From the NCBI RefSeq assembly GCF_027596085.1, contig NC_072470.1:5090320-5154319 (forward strand): a stretch of DNA of 64,000 nucleotides. The letters are read 5' to 3'. This DNA comes from Anoplopoma fimbria (Eukaryota > Chordata > Actinopteri > Perciformes > Anoplopomatidae). How positions within the stretch are numbered: the first letter of the stretch is position 1; each line of letters begins with the position of its first letter. The notes below the pieces were generated by a model that made no database searches, had not been told where the DNA came from, and saw only the letters and a program-made list of their open reading frames with translations. Of this stretch, positions 9,985-21,615 are shown in pieces. A program made the translations under genes and the position numbers.

Positions 9985-11075
9985 TGTTTTCATTTTCGAC
10001 ATACTATGACTTTTTTCAACTTCTTGACATGCTATGCTATGTCAAAAAGCATACCATAGCACATACTATGACTTTATTGACAAACTATATTTTTACTTTT
10101 TTTCGGCATACTATAGAATGACTTTTTTTTCAGATTTCTTTCCACATACTATACTATGACTTTTTTCCACGTGACTTTCCCACTTATTTTGACATTTTTG
10201 TTTTACAAACTATACAATGACTTTATTGACAAACTATATTTGGACTTTTTTTCACTTTTTTCGATATACTATACAATGATTTTATCTAGACTTTTTTAAA
10301 CATACTATACTATGACTTTATCGACATACTATGACTTTTTTCAACTTCTTGACATGCTATGCTATGTCAAAAAGCATAGCATAGCACATACTATGACTTT
10401 ATTGACAAACTATATTTTGACTTTTTTTCACTTTTTTCGACATACTATACTATGACTTTTTTTTCAGATTTGTTTCCACATACTATACTATGACTTTTTT
10501 CCACGTGACTTTCCCACTTATTTCGACATACTATACTGTGACATTTTTTTTTTATTTCGACATACTATACTATGCATTTTTTTTACAAACTATACTATGA
10601 CTTTATCGACATACTATATTTTGAGTTTTTTCGACATACTATGACTTTTTTCAACTTCTTGACATGCTATGCTATGTCAAAAAGCATAGCATAGCACATA
10701 CTATGACTTTATTGACAAACTATATTTTCACTTTTTTTCACTTTTTTCGACATACTATACTATGACTTTTTTTTCAGATTTGTTTCCACATACTATACTA
10801 TGACTTTTTTCCACGTGACTTTCCCACTTATTTCGACATACTATACTATGACTATTTTCACTTTTTTTCGACATACTATGCTGTGACTTTTGGTTACTTT
10901 TTTCAACATACTATATTGTGACATTTTTAATTTATTTCGACATATTATGACTTTATTGACAAACTACATTTGAACTTTTTTTCGCTTTTTTCGATATACT
11001 ATACTATGACTTTATTTAGACTTTTTTCAACATACTATACAATGTCTTTATCGACATATATATATTTTTATAAGT
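9985..11075. repeat. Palindromic minisatellite, array B, with 310-325-bp super-repeat
   Basis: Same CATACTATACTATG core as array A, but organised in a longer unit. The marker TTCTTGACATGCTATG recurs at 10021, 10346 and 10656 (spacings 325 and 310). Each unit holds a hairpin, TGCTATGCTATG-8 nt-CATAGCATAGCA, and a CACGTG box. Related sequence lies on both sides of the array (9870-9985 and 11200-11290), which suggests an insertion or duplication. Confidence 0.85.
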
Positions 11076-11216
11076 AACTATAACTTTTACAACTTTTTTC
11101 AGGACTACTACTAGACCACTAACAAGAACTACTACTAGAACAATAATTATAATTTGACTGCTACCACTTCAACAACTACCAAAACTAATAATAATAATAT
11201 ACTTGATAATTACCAA

Positions 11217-13295
11217 TTATCTCGTCTCCTCCTGGCCCTTCATGCGTCTTTGTTCATTCAGCAGTCTGAACAAAAAACAGAGACACACATTTACTAAACT
11301 ATACTAAGACTATCCTGCTTCAGTGACAGATCCTCCTGGTTTTAAACAGACTGAGAACCAACAAAGAAGACAAATGAGCCCCTTAAACAGGTTGAGAAGT
11401 CAGCTTCAATGTCCATGTCTATTACAGACCATCATTTATAATTTCACGAGTTTTTAAGACGTTCATAACAAAGCTAAAGAGCCCACTGAATTTAAAATGT
11501 TTGCTTTTGATATTCAACAACATTAAACACAAGGCAGCAGATAATATTGAGAAGAAGTATCCTACCTCAGAGCTTCAGCACGGAGAAGACGTTCTTTCAG
11601 TTGGTCTGTGTGACGTTCCTCTTCTTCACCGACCTGAAGACTCCACCATGGACCGTGTAAACACCAGTCAACTCTATAAGATGAAACAGAAAATAAATAG
11701 TCATCAGAATTTATATTTGCATTCATTTCAAATATAAACAACCATTAATGAAATGTGGGATTTAACACTGATACATTTTAATTTCGTTGTTTTTTCAGAG
11801 TCAAGTTTTTCAACCTGTTTATTGAATCATTACTTTATTAAAAAGAAATTAGAAATATCTTTTTACCTAAATTAAAAACAACAATATGTACGCACTAACC
11901 AGACTTACTGATGGATTTGGGCTAGTAAAGTAAGGTTAAAAGATACATGTCATAAAAGGCATTGAAAGCATTTAGAGGGGTAAATATTTGTTAATCAAGT
12001 AACCAACAAATTACAGCTTCAACTTCAGTTACACTTTATGACAATAAAATAATTTGTTTTGAAATGAATGGCGATGGTTGACGTTTTAATACAATTACTA
12101 TTGTATGATTGTTGTATTTTGAGGAAACACTAAATTAGCCATTTCTGTTCCTGAAGGTGACATTGGGATCAGAAATCTGTCTACAATCATAGTGATGATG
12201 GTCAGACTTTGTGTCCCGTTGACACACATTCATAAGAGATAATAAAAAAACAGGCTACTGACAATAATTGTAGTCTATAAATTTCCTCAAGAAGAAATAA
12301 CACACACATCACCTGTTTCCAACTATGTTCCTGACGGATACAGTGGTGAAATAATTAAATATATCAGCCAATAATCTACAAATAATCAATCACTAAATAT
12401 GTTGTCACACCGGTAATATTTCTTATTGAAGAATAGTTGTGTTTTATTCTGAAAGTCATTTGATTTTCAGTCTTTGGCACACTAAAAAACTCTTCAATTT
12501 ATGCCACCTTCATATATTATTTATATCTGCCCACAAGGTAAACCTCCATCTGGTGGATAGTTGTATTTTAACGAGTTCTAATATTATAAGTAACCTAATA
12601 AATGACCTGCAGAGATGAATTCAGGGAAATACTGAGGAACACAGTAGACCTGAAAAGTTATTTATGTTGTTTTGAGTTGTGGGCTTGAAGCTAATTAATT
12701 CATTCATGAATCTGTTAACTTCTCGCTAAGACCATACTGTACATTATCATCAGCCCCTGGTTGACATCATGACTCACAAGAAACGTCAGCTGCAGTCTCC
12801 TTCATCCTCTGGTCCTCCATTCGTCTTCGTGAAGCAGGTTCACAATTAAGGGAGAGGCGAGTAGTAACCCCTCATGTTGATGTCGGCCATCTTGGACTCG
12901 TCTGCTGGCTCTCTGAGTTCTTCCACTGTGGGTGGTCATTCATTGCCACAATATTGTCCTATCACCAGAGTGTTTCCAAGTCTACACCTCATTCACATCT
13001 GCAAGGTACTACATCTGTCACTGGACTGCCCCATGATTTAGATAAATGTTATAAATCACAAAAAAGAAATACATTTAATCTATTATCACCAAAGACAAAC
13101 CCTAATCTGTTAGATGTCCCAGTATGCCTGTCCATTTCCTGAAGCCACTTTCTAAGTTATTAATAGTGTGCATGCTATTCAGTATGTTTTGGAGGAAAAT
13201 AATGAAATATTTGCAAAATCATACATACCTGAGTATACAGGTGATGGGGATGTAGCTGCTGGTGCTGGCCCTCAGGTCCACGGCATGGAGCTGCA
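11217..13295 (-). other. Unrecognised exon-like chain (three segments, matching phases)
   Basis: Three minus-strand segments join in frame with GT-AG borders: 13295-13229 (67 nt), 11673-11566 (108 nt) and 11265-11217 (49 nt, ending TAA). They read ..QLHAVDLRASTSSYIPITCI, then VDWCLHGPWWSLQVG..LKERLLRAEAL, then RLLNEQRRMKGQEETR-stop. The acceptors of segments 2 and 3 have good pyrimidine tracts. A further candidate upstream at about 14450-14330 would join in phase (..GTGPSNHHVLPHLGSK) but has a poor acceptor. I recognise no family. It could be the 3' end of a small fish gene, a decaying gene or chance. Another exon-like stretch with a GTGAGT donor lies at 12920-12775 but does not fit the frame. 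Confidence 0.3.
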
Positions 13296-13299
13296 CTGT

Positions 13300-15088
13300 A
13301 ATCCAGTTAACAAAATGTAATTAGCAACTTAAACGCATGATTTAATAATAATATTAGAGCTGCAACTAATAATTATTTTTCATTGTTTTGTCTCCAAAAT
13401 GTAAAATTCAAAACACATCTGAGAGGGAGATCTGACAACAACACTACAGCGCCAAGCCCTCTTTGACATATTACTAACGACTCTAAAACTAACATTGTCA
13501 TTCAACTCTTCAACACTTCATACAATATTCAGCTTCACTGCAGATCCTCCAAAAAGACAACTAACCTACTGGGGCAATAACTTTCTGAACACCAAAGTAG
13601 CCACGTAGTGCTGCAAACTTCACAAACCAGCTTGTTTTGGAAGATGTAATGGGAAGAATTGGGCTTCAAATAAATACTTTTAATTATGTTAAAGAAAAGT
13701 AGAATGAAGTTAAAAATACATGACATATAGTAATGAAGAGATTCAACTGTAAGACAAGATTCCTTAAATATGACATAGTATCTTAATGGCCTCATTTCCC
13801 CCAGATTTGTTGCCTCAAGTTTTGAGTATTTGTACAACAAATGTGTCTTTATAATACAATTTCAAGGAATTAATTAAAAAACTCTAATCTATAAAACAGG
13901 GTCAAAATTCAACTAATTGTATGTGGCATTATTTTTATGGGTAAATCAAAAGTGTGCCAAGATGTTTTTCTTCCATTTCACAGTATTGGTCACCTTGATT
14001 ACCTAATTACCGTAGGGCTAATGTATGATGTAAAGTCTAAGGCCACTATGTACATCGACACAGGGAGTAATACCTCTGAGATCCAATTATAGCTTCTCAA
14101 CCACCAGCAAAACAAGTAGCGATTAATGTCTGAGAGGCTCCTCATTAGAGCTCACCTCCTTTAAGATGACTCTTTAAAGAGACACCTCTAAACCACCAAG
14201 GCACCAGGCCAATCTGAGGTGTTAAAAAAACAAATGGTAGATGTGAAAACAGTTAAACAAGTAAACAAGTCACTGTTCATGTCTCAAAAAGTTTTGAGTT
14301 CTGTGTTTGACATGACCTTTTGATCCCAGATGTGGTAGAACATGGTGGTTTGATGGTCCTGTGCCTTCAAAGAGATGTAGAGCTCGGCCCTCCGTGACCT
14401 CATGATGGACGATGAAGCCGAGTTTGGCTCCTTCTGTGGCCTCTCATCTGGACATCATGTGAGGGGGTCTAGATGTTAAAAATAAGTTATTCAACATATT
14501 TAAAAAAGCAATGCATAGGAGTTCAACAAGAATATTTACTAAGGGTTATCACAAGTACATGTGGAAGTCTTTGCACTCTTGAAACACAGATTTTCAGGAA
14601 ATTGTGTCAGGTGGGCATAAACCTAAAAGCTTGTTTAAGGGAACAATTTGTGAAGCGTTTCAAGACTTTCACAGTTTTTAGATAGCAATTAGTGCTGCTT
14701 TATAATACATTTAAAAAATATATAATATCTCACTTTTTATTCAATATGGGACCTTTAATTGACAACTAGGACCAAGTAGCTAGTAATAAAGGGTTCTGTT
14801 GAATTCTCAGTAACTTATTTTGGTCAGGATGTTCAGCCAAAACCTAAAAAGTCGCTGGTAAAACTTTATAAAGTTTGTCTTATCTGAAAGTGGTAGATGG
14901 ACACACAATGTGTGAGGGGAAAAAAAATAAAGATAAGTGTGAAAAGATAAAGTAGAGAGGGGGTTAATGACGTTAAAGCTTACGATGAGGGACAGAAGTT
15001 GCATAATTTTTTGATTGGAAAAGTGGGAGGGAGATTAGGAGGATAAATGTACGTCTGGTAGAGACTTTATCCATTTCCCTCCTCCCTG
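13300..15088. other. AT-rich region without a recognised gene
   Basis: Apart from the weak exon-like stretch near 14330-14450, I see only AT-rich unique sequence and no supported gene, RNA or transposon. Confidence 0.5.
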
Positions 15089-15292
15089 ATGGACATCACC
15101 GAGGGTCCTCTGCTCTGCTTTCCAAACCTCAACTCCTCCTGCAGGCGGCTGCCTAAACCCCGCTCTGAGACTGCTCTGCTCTACACCCTGCTGGCCTCCG
15201 TCTCTCTGCTCACCGTGACCCTCAACCTGCTCGTCATCATCTCCATCTCCCACTTCCGGCAGCTCCACACCCCGTGGCATTTATTTATATAA
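15089..15292 (+). pseudogene. Truncated trace amine-associated receptor fragment
   Basis: 67-residue start of a class A GPCR of the TAAR type: MDITEGPLLCFPNLNSSC, with an N-glycosylation site and Cys, a first membrane helix (LLYTLLASVSLLTVTLNLLV) and the intracellular loop HFRQLHTP. After HTP the expected TNLLLLSLAVSDF sequence is replaced by WHLFI and a stop, where an AT-rich, repeat-laden tract starts. Only helix 1 of 7 remains, so this is a dead fragment of an olfactory-type amine receptor. Fish TAAR genes are often single-exon and clustered, so a cluster may lie or have lain nearby. Confidence 0.85.
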
Positions 15293-15415
15293 TATATAAA
15301 TAAATGTATTCTAGATTCAAGATAACAAGGTTACAAGGTTATTTTATTTTCCTTGTACAACAGGGTTGCAAAACAAAATGCTGATTGTAGTCCTATTTTT
15401 TTACGATACAAAAAG

Positions 15416-15418
<3 letters not shown>

Positions 15419-15456
<38 letters not shown>
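15419..15456. repeat. (AT)n microsatellite
   Basis: About 38 bases of pure AT dinucleotide just after the receptor fragment. Confidence 0.95.
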
Positions 15457-15459
<3 letters not shown>

Positions 15460-15889
15460 ATTCAGCCGCCAGGTTTATTTAATACATATGGTAGTTTCTT
15501 GGGGAATATCATAAAAGAATATATAATAATATTTTTGACAGGACAACAGAACAAAACATATCTTTTAACACCTGATAATAACATTTAAAAGACACATTCA
15601 CTGTCCTCCTTTTTTCATAAGCTAAAAACACAGACAACATCCTGTCAAACTAAACAAACAATGGGGAGTATTACAGAACTAAGTCCACAAACACAGACAT
15701 TTCGCCCCTCAAATTAACAGAAGCTAAAAAAAACACACACGTAAAGACACATAAAAAAGAAGTGCATTCAGTGTACCAGTACAACTAAATATTCCAGTAA
15801 ATTATACCATGTGCCAGTAGAAATTTAGTCAGGCTTTCGCACAATAATAGCCCCCATCGGTGATAGCCCCCATCCCCGGTTACTGATAC

Positions 15890-16084
15890 TGTTATTTTTC
15901 TTTTTTTTATTATTTATCTGTTATTTATACCTTTATTTATCTAGCACATTGCACTGCACCTCTACTGCTTCTTTTGCACTTCTGGTTAGATGCTAAAACT
16001 ACATTTCGTTGTCCTAGTACTTGTACTCTGTGCAATGACAATAACGTTGAATCTAATCTAATCATCTAATTTAATCTAATCTAA
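15890..16084 (+). mobile_element. LINE 3' end with TCTAA tail (L2-like)
   Basis: TTGCACTGCACC..TTTCGTTGTCC..GTGCAATGACAATAACG followed by repeated TCTAA. This is the familiar fish L2-like 3' terminus ending in a short tandem tail. No coding part remains. Confidence 0.6.
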
Positions 16085-16169
16085 AGGCCAGAAAGGAGCC
16101 CCAGGTTTCTTAAAAATGATCTTCTCCACATTTCTATATGTAATTAGTTCATTTGTGGCCATTTGTTTC

Positions 16170-16412
16170 ATCAGATCCTCCCAGAGTCCAAAGACATGCA
16201 GCTAAGGTTCATTGAAGACTCTAAATCACCCGTAGGTGTGGATGTGAGTGTGAATGGTTGTCTGTCTATATATGTCAGCCCTGCGACAGACTGGCGACCT
16301 GTCCAGGGTGTACCCTGCCTTCACCCATTGACAGCTGAGATCGGCTCTAGCACCCCCACGACCCTTAACTGGATAAGCAGGTTACGGAAAATGAATGAAT
16401 GAATGAATGAAT
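16170..16412 (+). mobile_element. L2-type LINE 3' tail with (GAAT)n
   Basis: The sequence CCTGCGACAGACTGGCGACC followed by TGTCCAGGGTGTACCCTGCC is the standard 3' region of teleost L2 elements, and it ends in GAATGAATGAATGAATG. It is 5'-truncated as usual. Confidence 0.8.
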
Positions 16413-16508
16413 GTTTCATCAGACAAATTGCTTTGGTCAGAGCTGCACATTATCATTGAGAATCACGCTCTCTGTATTTAAAATTGAACACAGTAAAAAT
16501 GATACTGT

Positions 16509-16797
16509 GGGGGCTGTGGCGTAGTGGAGAGCAAGGTAGTTCTCCAATCAGAGGATCGGTGGTTCGATACCCGGCTTCGGCAGTCGATGTGTCCTTGGGC
16601 AAGATACTTAACCCCAAGTTGCTCCCGAAGGCTTGCCATCGGTGTGGACTGCATGAATGTTAGTTAGAGTCTGATGGTGGCACCTTGCATGGTAGCCTGT
16701 CATCAGTGTGTGAATGGGTGAATGATATGTAATATACTACTGATTGTAAGTCGCTTTGGATAAAAGCGTCTGCTAAATGACTGCAATGTAATGTAAT
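16509..16797 (+). mobile_element. tRNA-headed SINE (V-SINE type)
   Basis: The head GGGCTGTGGCGTAGTGGAGA..GGTGGTTCGATACCCGGC holds A- and B-box-like motifs. It is followed by the CCTTGGGCAAGATACTTAAC body and the tail AAGTCGCTTTGGATAAAAGC with GTCTGCTAAATGACTG, all typical of widespread teleost SINEs. It appears full length. Confidence 0.82.
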
Positions 16798-17270
16798 AAA
16801 TGATAAATGATTCCAGTGTCTCATTATTCAATATTGTTGTAGACCCATAACAATAACACACATAATCTTATTGCCTGGCCTTGACACCATAAGAGGCAAA
16901 GGTTTCACTATACTATATACTATATATTTCCTGTGCCGATGTGAGGGAAGGACAGAGGATGTCGCATGTGCACAGATTGTAAAGCCCTCTGAGGCATTCG
17001 TATTAGTTGTTGCACTCACTGTATTCGTATCAGTTCGCTGCACTTATTGAATTCGTATCAGTTTACTGCACTTATCCTATTCGTAGTAGTTTGTAGCACT
17101 TATTATATTCGTATTAGTCTGTTGCAATTATTGTTTTCGTAGTAATTTGCCTCTGCACTGTACTTTTGCTCTGGTTTATGCTTTAAGATGCTTGTTTAAG
17201 AAAGGAGATGCACTTATGACTTCTGGTGACTAGTAGTTCTCTTGAATACCTATGTTGAATACACTTCCTG

Positions 17271-17375
17271 TAAGTCGCTTTGGATAAAAGCGTCTGCTAA
17301 ATGACTGTAATGTAATGAGGCAAATTTGTAATTTGTGATTCTGGGCTATACAAAATAAACTGAATTGAATTGAAT
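17271..17375 (+). mobile_element. SINE tail fragment and short repeat tail
   Basis: A second copy of TAAGTCGCTTTGGATAAAAG with GCGTCTGCTAAATGACTGTA lacks its tRNA head. It is followed at 17342-17374 by GGGCTATACAAAATAAACTG and an (AATTG)n tail, another retroposon 3' end. Confidence 0.7.
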
Positions 17376-17424
17376 ACACTGACTATTTTTTTTACTATCA
17401 TAATCACACTATGTGTTGGTATAG

Positions 17425-18095
17425 CACTCCTGAGGACCTTTTTCAACTCTGTGGTGGCATCAGCCATCTTTTATGCAGTGGTCTGCTGGAGCAGCAGCAT
17501 CTCAGCAGCCGACAAGAAGAGACTGAACAAGCTTGTCAGGAAGGCCAGCAGTGTGCTGGGGTGTCCACTGGATACGGTGGAGGTGGTGGGAGACAGGAAG
17601 ATGATGGCCAAGCTCAACCCATGCAGGACACCCTGGCAGCTCTGTGCAGCTCCTTCAGCCACCGGCTGCTTCACCCCCGGTGTGTGAAGGAGAGGTACCG
17701 CAGGTCCCTCATTCCTGCTGCTGTCAGGCTGCACAACCAGCTCTGCTCCCAGCAGACCACATGACACATGACAATAATAACATGACAATAAAAACCTGTG
17801 CAATACATTACACATTACACTGTGCAATAATAGTTAAAAAAGTTAAAATAGTTAAAATAGGTTTTTTTCTGTCTGTAAATATAATATTTCAGTTATTGTT
17901 GTTTTTCTACTGGTTTTTTTTGTTTGTTTGTTTTTTATTGCTTATTTATAATACTTGTTTTTTTTTCATTTTTTTATTTTTATCTTGTCTTTCTTTTACT
18001 ATGTCTCTTGTGTGCACTTTAACTCTATGCTGCTGTAAGCCTGCAAATTTCCCCGCTGCGGGACTAATAAAGGATTATCTTATCTTATCTTATAG
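17425..18095 (+). mobile_element. L2-type LINE, 3' end of ORF2 plus tail
   Basis: A frameshifted remnant of the reverse-transcriptase C-terminus: FFNSVVASAIFYAVVCWSSS, SAADKKRLNKLVRKASSVLG, then in another frame MQDTLAALCSS..LLHPRCVKERYRRSLIPAAV. The 3' UTR ends TTTCCCCGCTGCGGGACTAA, TAAAGGATTATC and repeated TTATC. Degenerate and inactive. Confidence 0.85.
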
Positions 18096-18137
18096 ATTTT
18101 GTCAGAGGGACACTCAGCTGAAGGTTAGTCATCCGCG

Positions 18138-18153
18138 GCACTAGGGGGCGCTG
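18138..18153 (+). promoter_or_regulatory. CTCF-like motif upstream of stoml2
   Basis: GCACTAGGGGGCGCTG matches the vertebrate CTCF core (CCASYAGRKGGCRSYV) at 15 of 16 positions, plus orientation, 114 bases before the stoml2 ATG. Binding is inferred. Confidence 0.55.
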
Positions 18154-18266
18154 TTTTGCTGTGACGTTATATAGCTCACGCTGGTGGAAGCAATGGGGAC
18201 AGCCTGGTTTTGACACCTTAATATTTCTGCAACTGTGTATTTCATTTAACTGCTTTTATTCAAAGC

Positions 18267-21200
18267 ATGTTACGGACACTGTGCCAGGCCGGCGGCGCCG
18301 TATTTAAGGTAAAGACACTGTTTCATCGAGTCTTTTATAGGAGTCTCTTAATAGTCTTTTTAAGTAGGCTAACTAGCTGCATGCTAACTTTTGCTTTAGA
18401 AACCCTTTATATGCACTTTAAATCCTAAATAAAGATAACGTAGCCAAACCTTTTAAAAAATATAGAATTTATAACGTTATTGCAATACCAACACCCACGT
18501 TTGCACGACTAGTTAAGCCCTTGACAATCATTTATTACGTTTCAGCTCTAGGGCACGTAAAACCACGCGTTTACGTAAACGACGCGATGACGTCACAACC
18601 CGGATGTGTACCCACAGCCTTTAAAAGCACTTGGACACTGAATTAACCAGAAGTTTGATTTAAATTAACTTTTTTTGTTTTGTTTTTACAATATCCCCAA
18701 ATCAAAAAAAAAATGAATAAAATTTAATAAAATTAAATCAATCATGTCGAACAAAAAAAACTTTCAACTTCTTGCTAAAATAAATAAATAAATAGTAAAA
18801 TACCTATTTAACAATATTAACATCCATGAAACAACCGTCAGAATTATACAGATTATCTCATTAATAAAATAATCCACTATATTCGTCTCTACCACTGACT
18901 GGGAAAAGGATGTATTAATTAATTTTGATGAAACCCTCTGGAATCCGATTTGCAATAACCCCAGATTACAGCTCATTCAATATAAGATTATACATAGATA
19001 ACACATAGCGCAACAGTTTGGTTTAGGTCTGTTTGAATTTGTCTGAAACTTGACAAATTGCATAAAAAAAACAACACTTTGACACTGTTGCTGTTGTAAA
19101 TGTGAGTATAAATGGGACAGATTAACTGATCACTATGTGTCTCTGCAGAACTCCCAGCGGACTGTGCCCAGACTGTGGCTGACTCCGATCCAGCAACGAT
19201 GGGCCTCCCGCTTACCCATGAACACCGTGGTGCTGTTTGTGCCACAGCAGGAGGCCTGGGTGATCCAGAGGATGGGTCGCTTTCACCGCATCTTAAAGCC
19301 GGTAATTATATTCATTTAAACTAGTTTGTATAAGAGGAGGCGTATGTCTCTCTTTGTGACTACAATTCATTAATGTAAAGGTGCATATTAAAAGAGCAGT
19401 AACATCATTTAACCCAATCTTTTTGTCCTTTCTTACAGGGATTGAACTTCCTCATTCCCATACTTGACCAAGTTCGTTATGTGCAGAGCCTTAAAGAGAT
19501 TGTTATTGACATTCCTGAACAGTCAGCAGTGTCCCAAGGTAAGTTTTTACCATAGTATTTTTGGAAAAAGTCAAGGCAAGGAACAGTTTTGTTATTATTG
19601 GTCTTATTAACCATCGTCATGTCTGAATGAACTGATATGTTCTCTGTCTTTACACAGATAACGTGACTCTGCAAATTGACGGAGTCCTTTTTTTGAGAAT
19701 CTTAGATCCTTTTAAGGTATGTTTCCAAGAAGCAGCAATGAAATACTCAAAAGTACTATCACGTTATCTGTCATCAGTACCTGGTTGATTATGTTGGCGA
19801 TAACATACAGTGTGGGCTGTATAAGCAGTTATTATTTATCATCAAATTGCTGAATACTAGAAAAAAAAAACTTTGTCTAAACAAAACATTTATTTAGAAC
19901 ACTAGTTTGTGGTAATCAAGGAGCTGTCTTTTACCAGCAGATGGCGCCAGAGAGCTGGATTATAAACAAGACTAATGAGTTCTGTGTCTCTCCAGGCCAG
20001 TTATGGTGTAGAGGATCCAGAATATGCTGTGACTCAGCTCGCTCAAACCACAATGCGTTCAGAACTGGGCAAACTCACGCTGGATAAAGTCTTCAGGGTA
20101 CGAAACATCTGCACTTGCACCTTGTGTCCATTACATTACAACAATATAATGTGTGTACCTTGAACCTGCTGCCTCTCTGGTTTTCCAGGAAAGGGAGTCT
20201 CTTAATTCCAACATGGTCCACTCCATCAACCAGGCGTCAGACGATTGGGGAATCCGCTGCCTGCGTTATGAAATCAAAGACATACAAGTTCCTCCTCGTG
20301 TTAAGGAGTCAATGCAGATGCAGGTAAGAGATGTAACCATGACAACCAACTTTCTGTTTTCATCCCCATAATTCAGGGGTAATGCATTAAGCAATATTCT
20401 ATGCAGTACCATCTTGTTTTAGGTTACATAAGTCGTATTATTGTGTAAATATAAACAGTGAGACAATCAAAGACAACTTGAAAGTTCCTGATGGTCACTA
20501 AAATTGTCTTGCTCAATTGCTGGATGATTTTAGTATTTTGTTTCCCTGGAGGAGAAATATCTGACATCCGTCTTTGTTCTCTGTTTCTTGCGTAGGTGGA
20601 GGCTGAGCGCAAGAAGAGAGCCACAGTGCTGGAGTCTGAAGGGACACGAGAGGCAGATATAAACATCGCAGAGGGTCGCAAACAAGCCCAGATCCTCGCT
20701 TCAGAGGGACAGAAGGCCGAGCAGATAAACAAAGCAGCCGGTCGGTGCATTTTGCTTTTGACTCAAAGACTGTTTTACTGGGATTATTCATGTACCTCGG
20801 TTAAATGCATGAATCACGTGATCACAAATGTAATTGAAGGTCTAGTTGACGTAGGACCGTCATTACTCTAAATCCACAAAGCATTTAATTGCGTGTCTGC
20901 AGACCATGTTACAACACTACACAATGATCTTCCTCTTCAGACTTAAACCAACCAAACATGCGCGCACATTTGAGTATAAGCGAATCAAGGGGAATGTTGA
21001 AATTGGAGGATTAAAGTCCATAATATAATCTAAATCCAAAACAAATCTACTTTGTTGTTGCTTTACATGCTGTGTTTGTTCTCAAGGTGAGGCCTCAGCT
21101 GTGTTAGCCAAAGCAGAAGCCAAATCCAAGGCCATTCGCCTGCTGTCAGACGCTCTGGCTGAACAGGTATGGAGTAGAAGTTTTGACGTCATTTGTCATT

Positions 21201-21615
21201 AAAGGATTAGAAATGTGTTATTTGAAAACCTTATTCCCAGAATTTTCACTGAACCAGATTTTTGGTTGTGTTCCTGACAGAACGGAAATGCCGCGGCCTC
21301 ACTGAGTGTTGCCGAACAGTACGTCTCTGCTTTCTCCAACCTCGCCAAAGAGTGCAACACTGTGCTTCTGCCCTCTAACACCGGTGACGTTAGTGGAATG
21401 GTTGCACAGGTATACTCTAAAGAAATATAAGAAAAATATATATAATATTTCATGTTTTTATCATGAAATGTCTCCTAACTATTGCATTCTTCTACCCTCA
21501 GGCCATGAGCATTTACAGCAGGCTGGCCAAACCGAGTCCAAAAATTGAGAGCATCAAGATGGAGACAGATGAACCCAATGAAAGGCCTCCAGTCCAGCCA
21601 ACGTCAGCTCAATAG
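18267..21615 (+). CDS. stoml2: Stomatin-like protein 2, mitochondrial
   Basis: Inner-membrane scaffold of the SPFH/prohibitin family that binds cardiolipin and supports respiratory complexes and cristae. Ten exons: 18267-18308, 19149-19301, 19439-19538, 19658-19716, 19996-20097, 20189-20323, 20596-20740, 21087-21166, 21281-21409 and 21502-21615. All have GT-AG borders and phases close to 352 residues, close to the usual 356. Seen: a basic N-terminal presequence (MLRTLCQAGGAVFK and following); the SPFH domain from about residue 40 (NTVVLFVPQQEAWVIQRMGR, GLNFLIPILDQVRYVQSLKE); the helical coiled coil (EAERKKRATVLESEGTREAD, GRKQAQILASEGQKAEQINK); and a tail ending NERPPVQPTSAQ. The start is the first ATG after the promoter-like region. 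An AATAAA lies at 22073-22078. It is complete and looks functional. Confidence 0.97.
18568..18595. promoter_or_regulatory. Palindrome plus CRE in stoml2 intron 1
   Basis: CGTTTACGTAAACG (18568-18581) is a perfect 14-bp palindrome. Six bases later TGACGTCA (18588-18595) is a perfect CRE. The spot is CpG-rich against an AT-rich background, so an enhancer role is plausible but inferred. Confidence 0.45.
19934..19949 (+). promoter_or_regulatory. CTCF-like motif in stoml2 intron 4
   Basis: CCAGCAGATGGCGCCA matches all 16 positions of the CTCF consensus CCASYAGRKGGCRSYV, plus orientation. Binding is inferred. Confidence 0.6.

Noticed and set aside
12548..12561. Further CTCF-like motifs (also near 47671 and 52214)
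   Set aside because: Each lacks one or more core bases, so they are much weaker than the three listed.
16509..16580. Functional tRNA gene
   Set aside because: The A/B boxes belong to a SINE head: it runs on into the SINE body and the AAGTCGCTTTGG tail.
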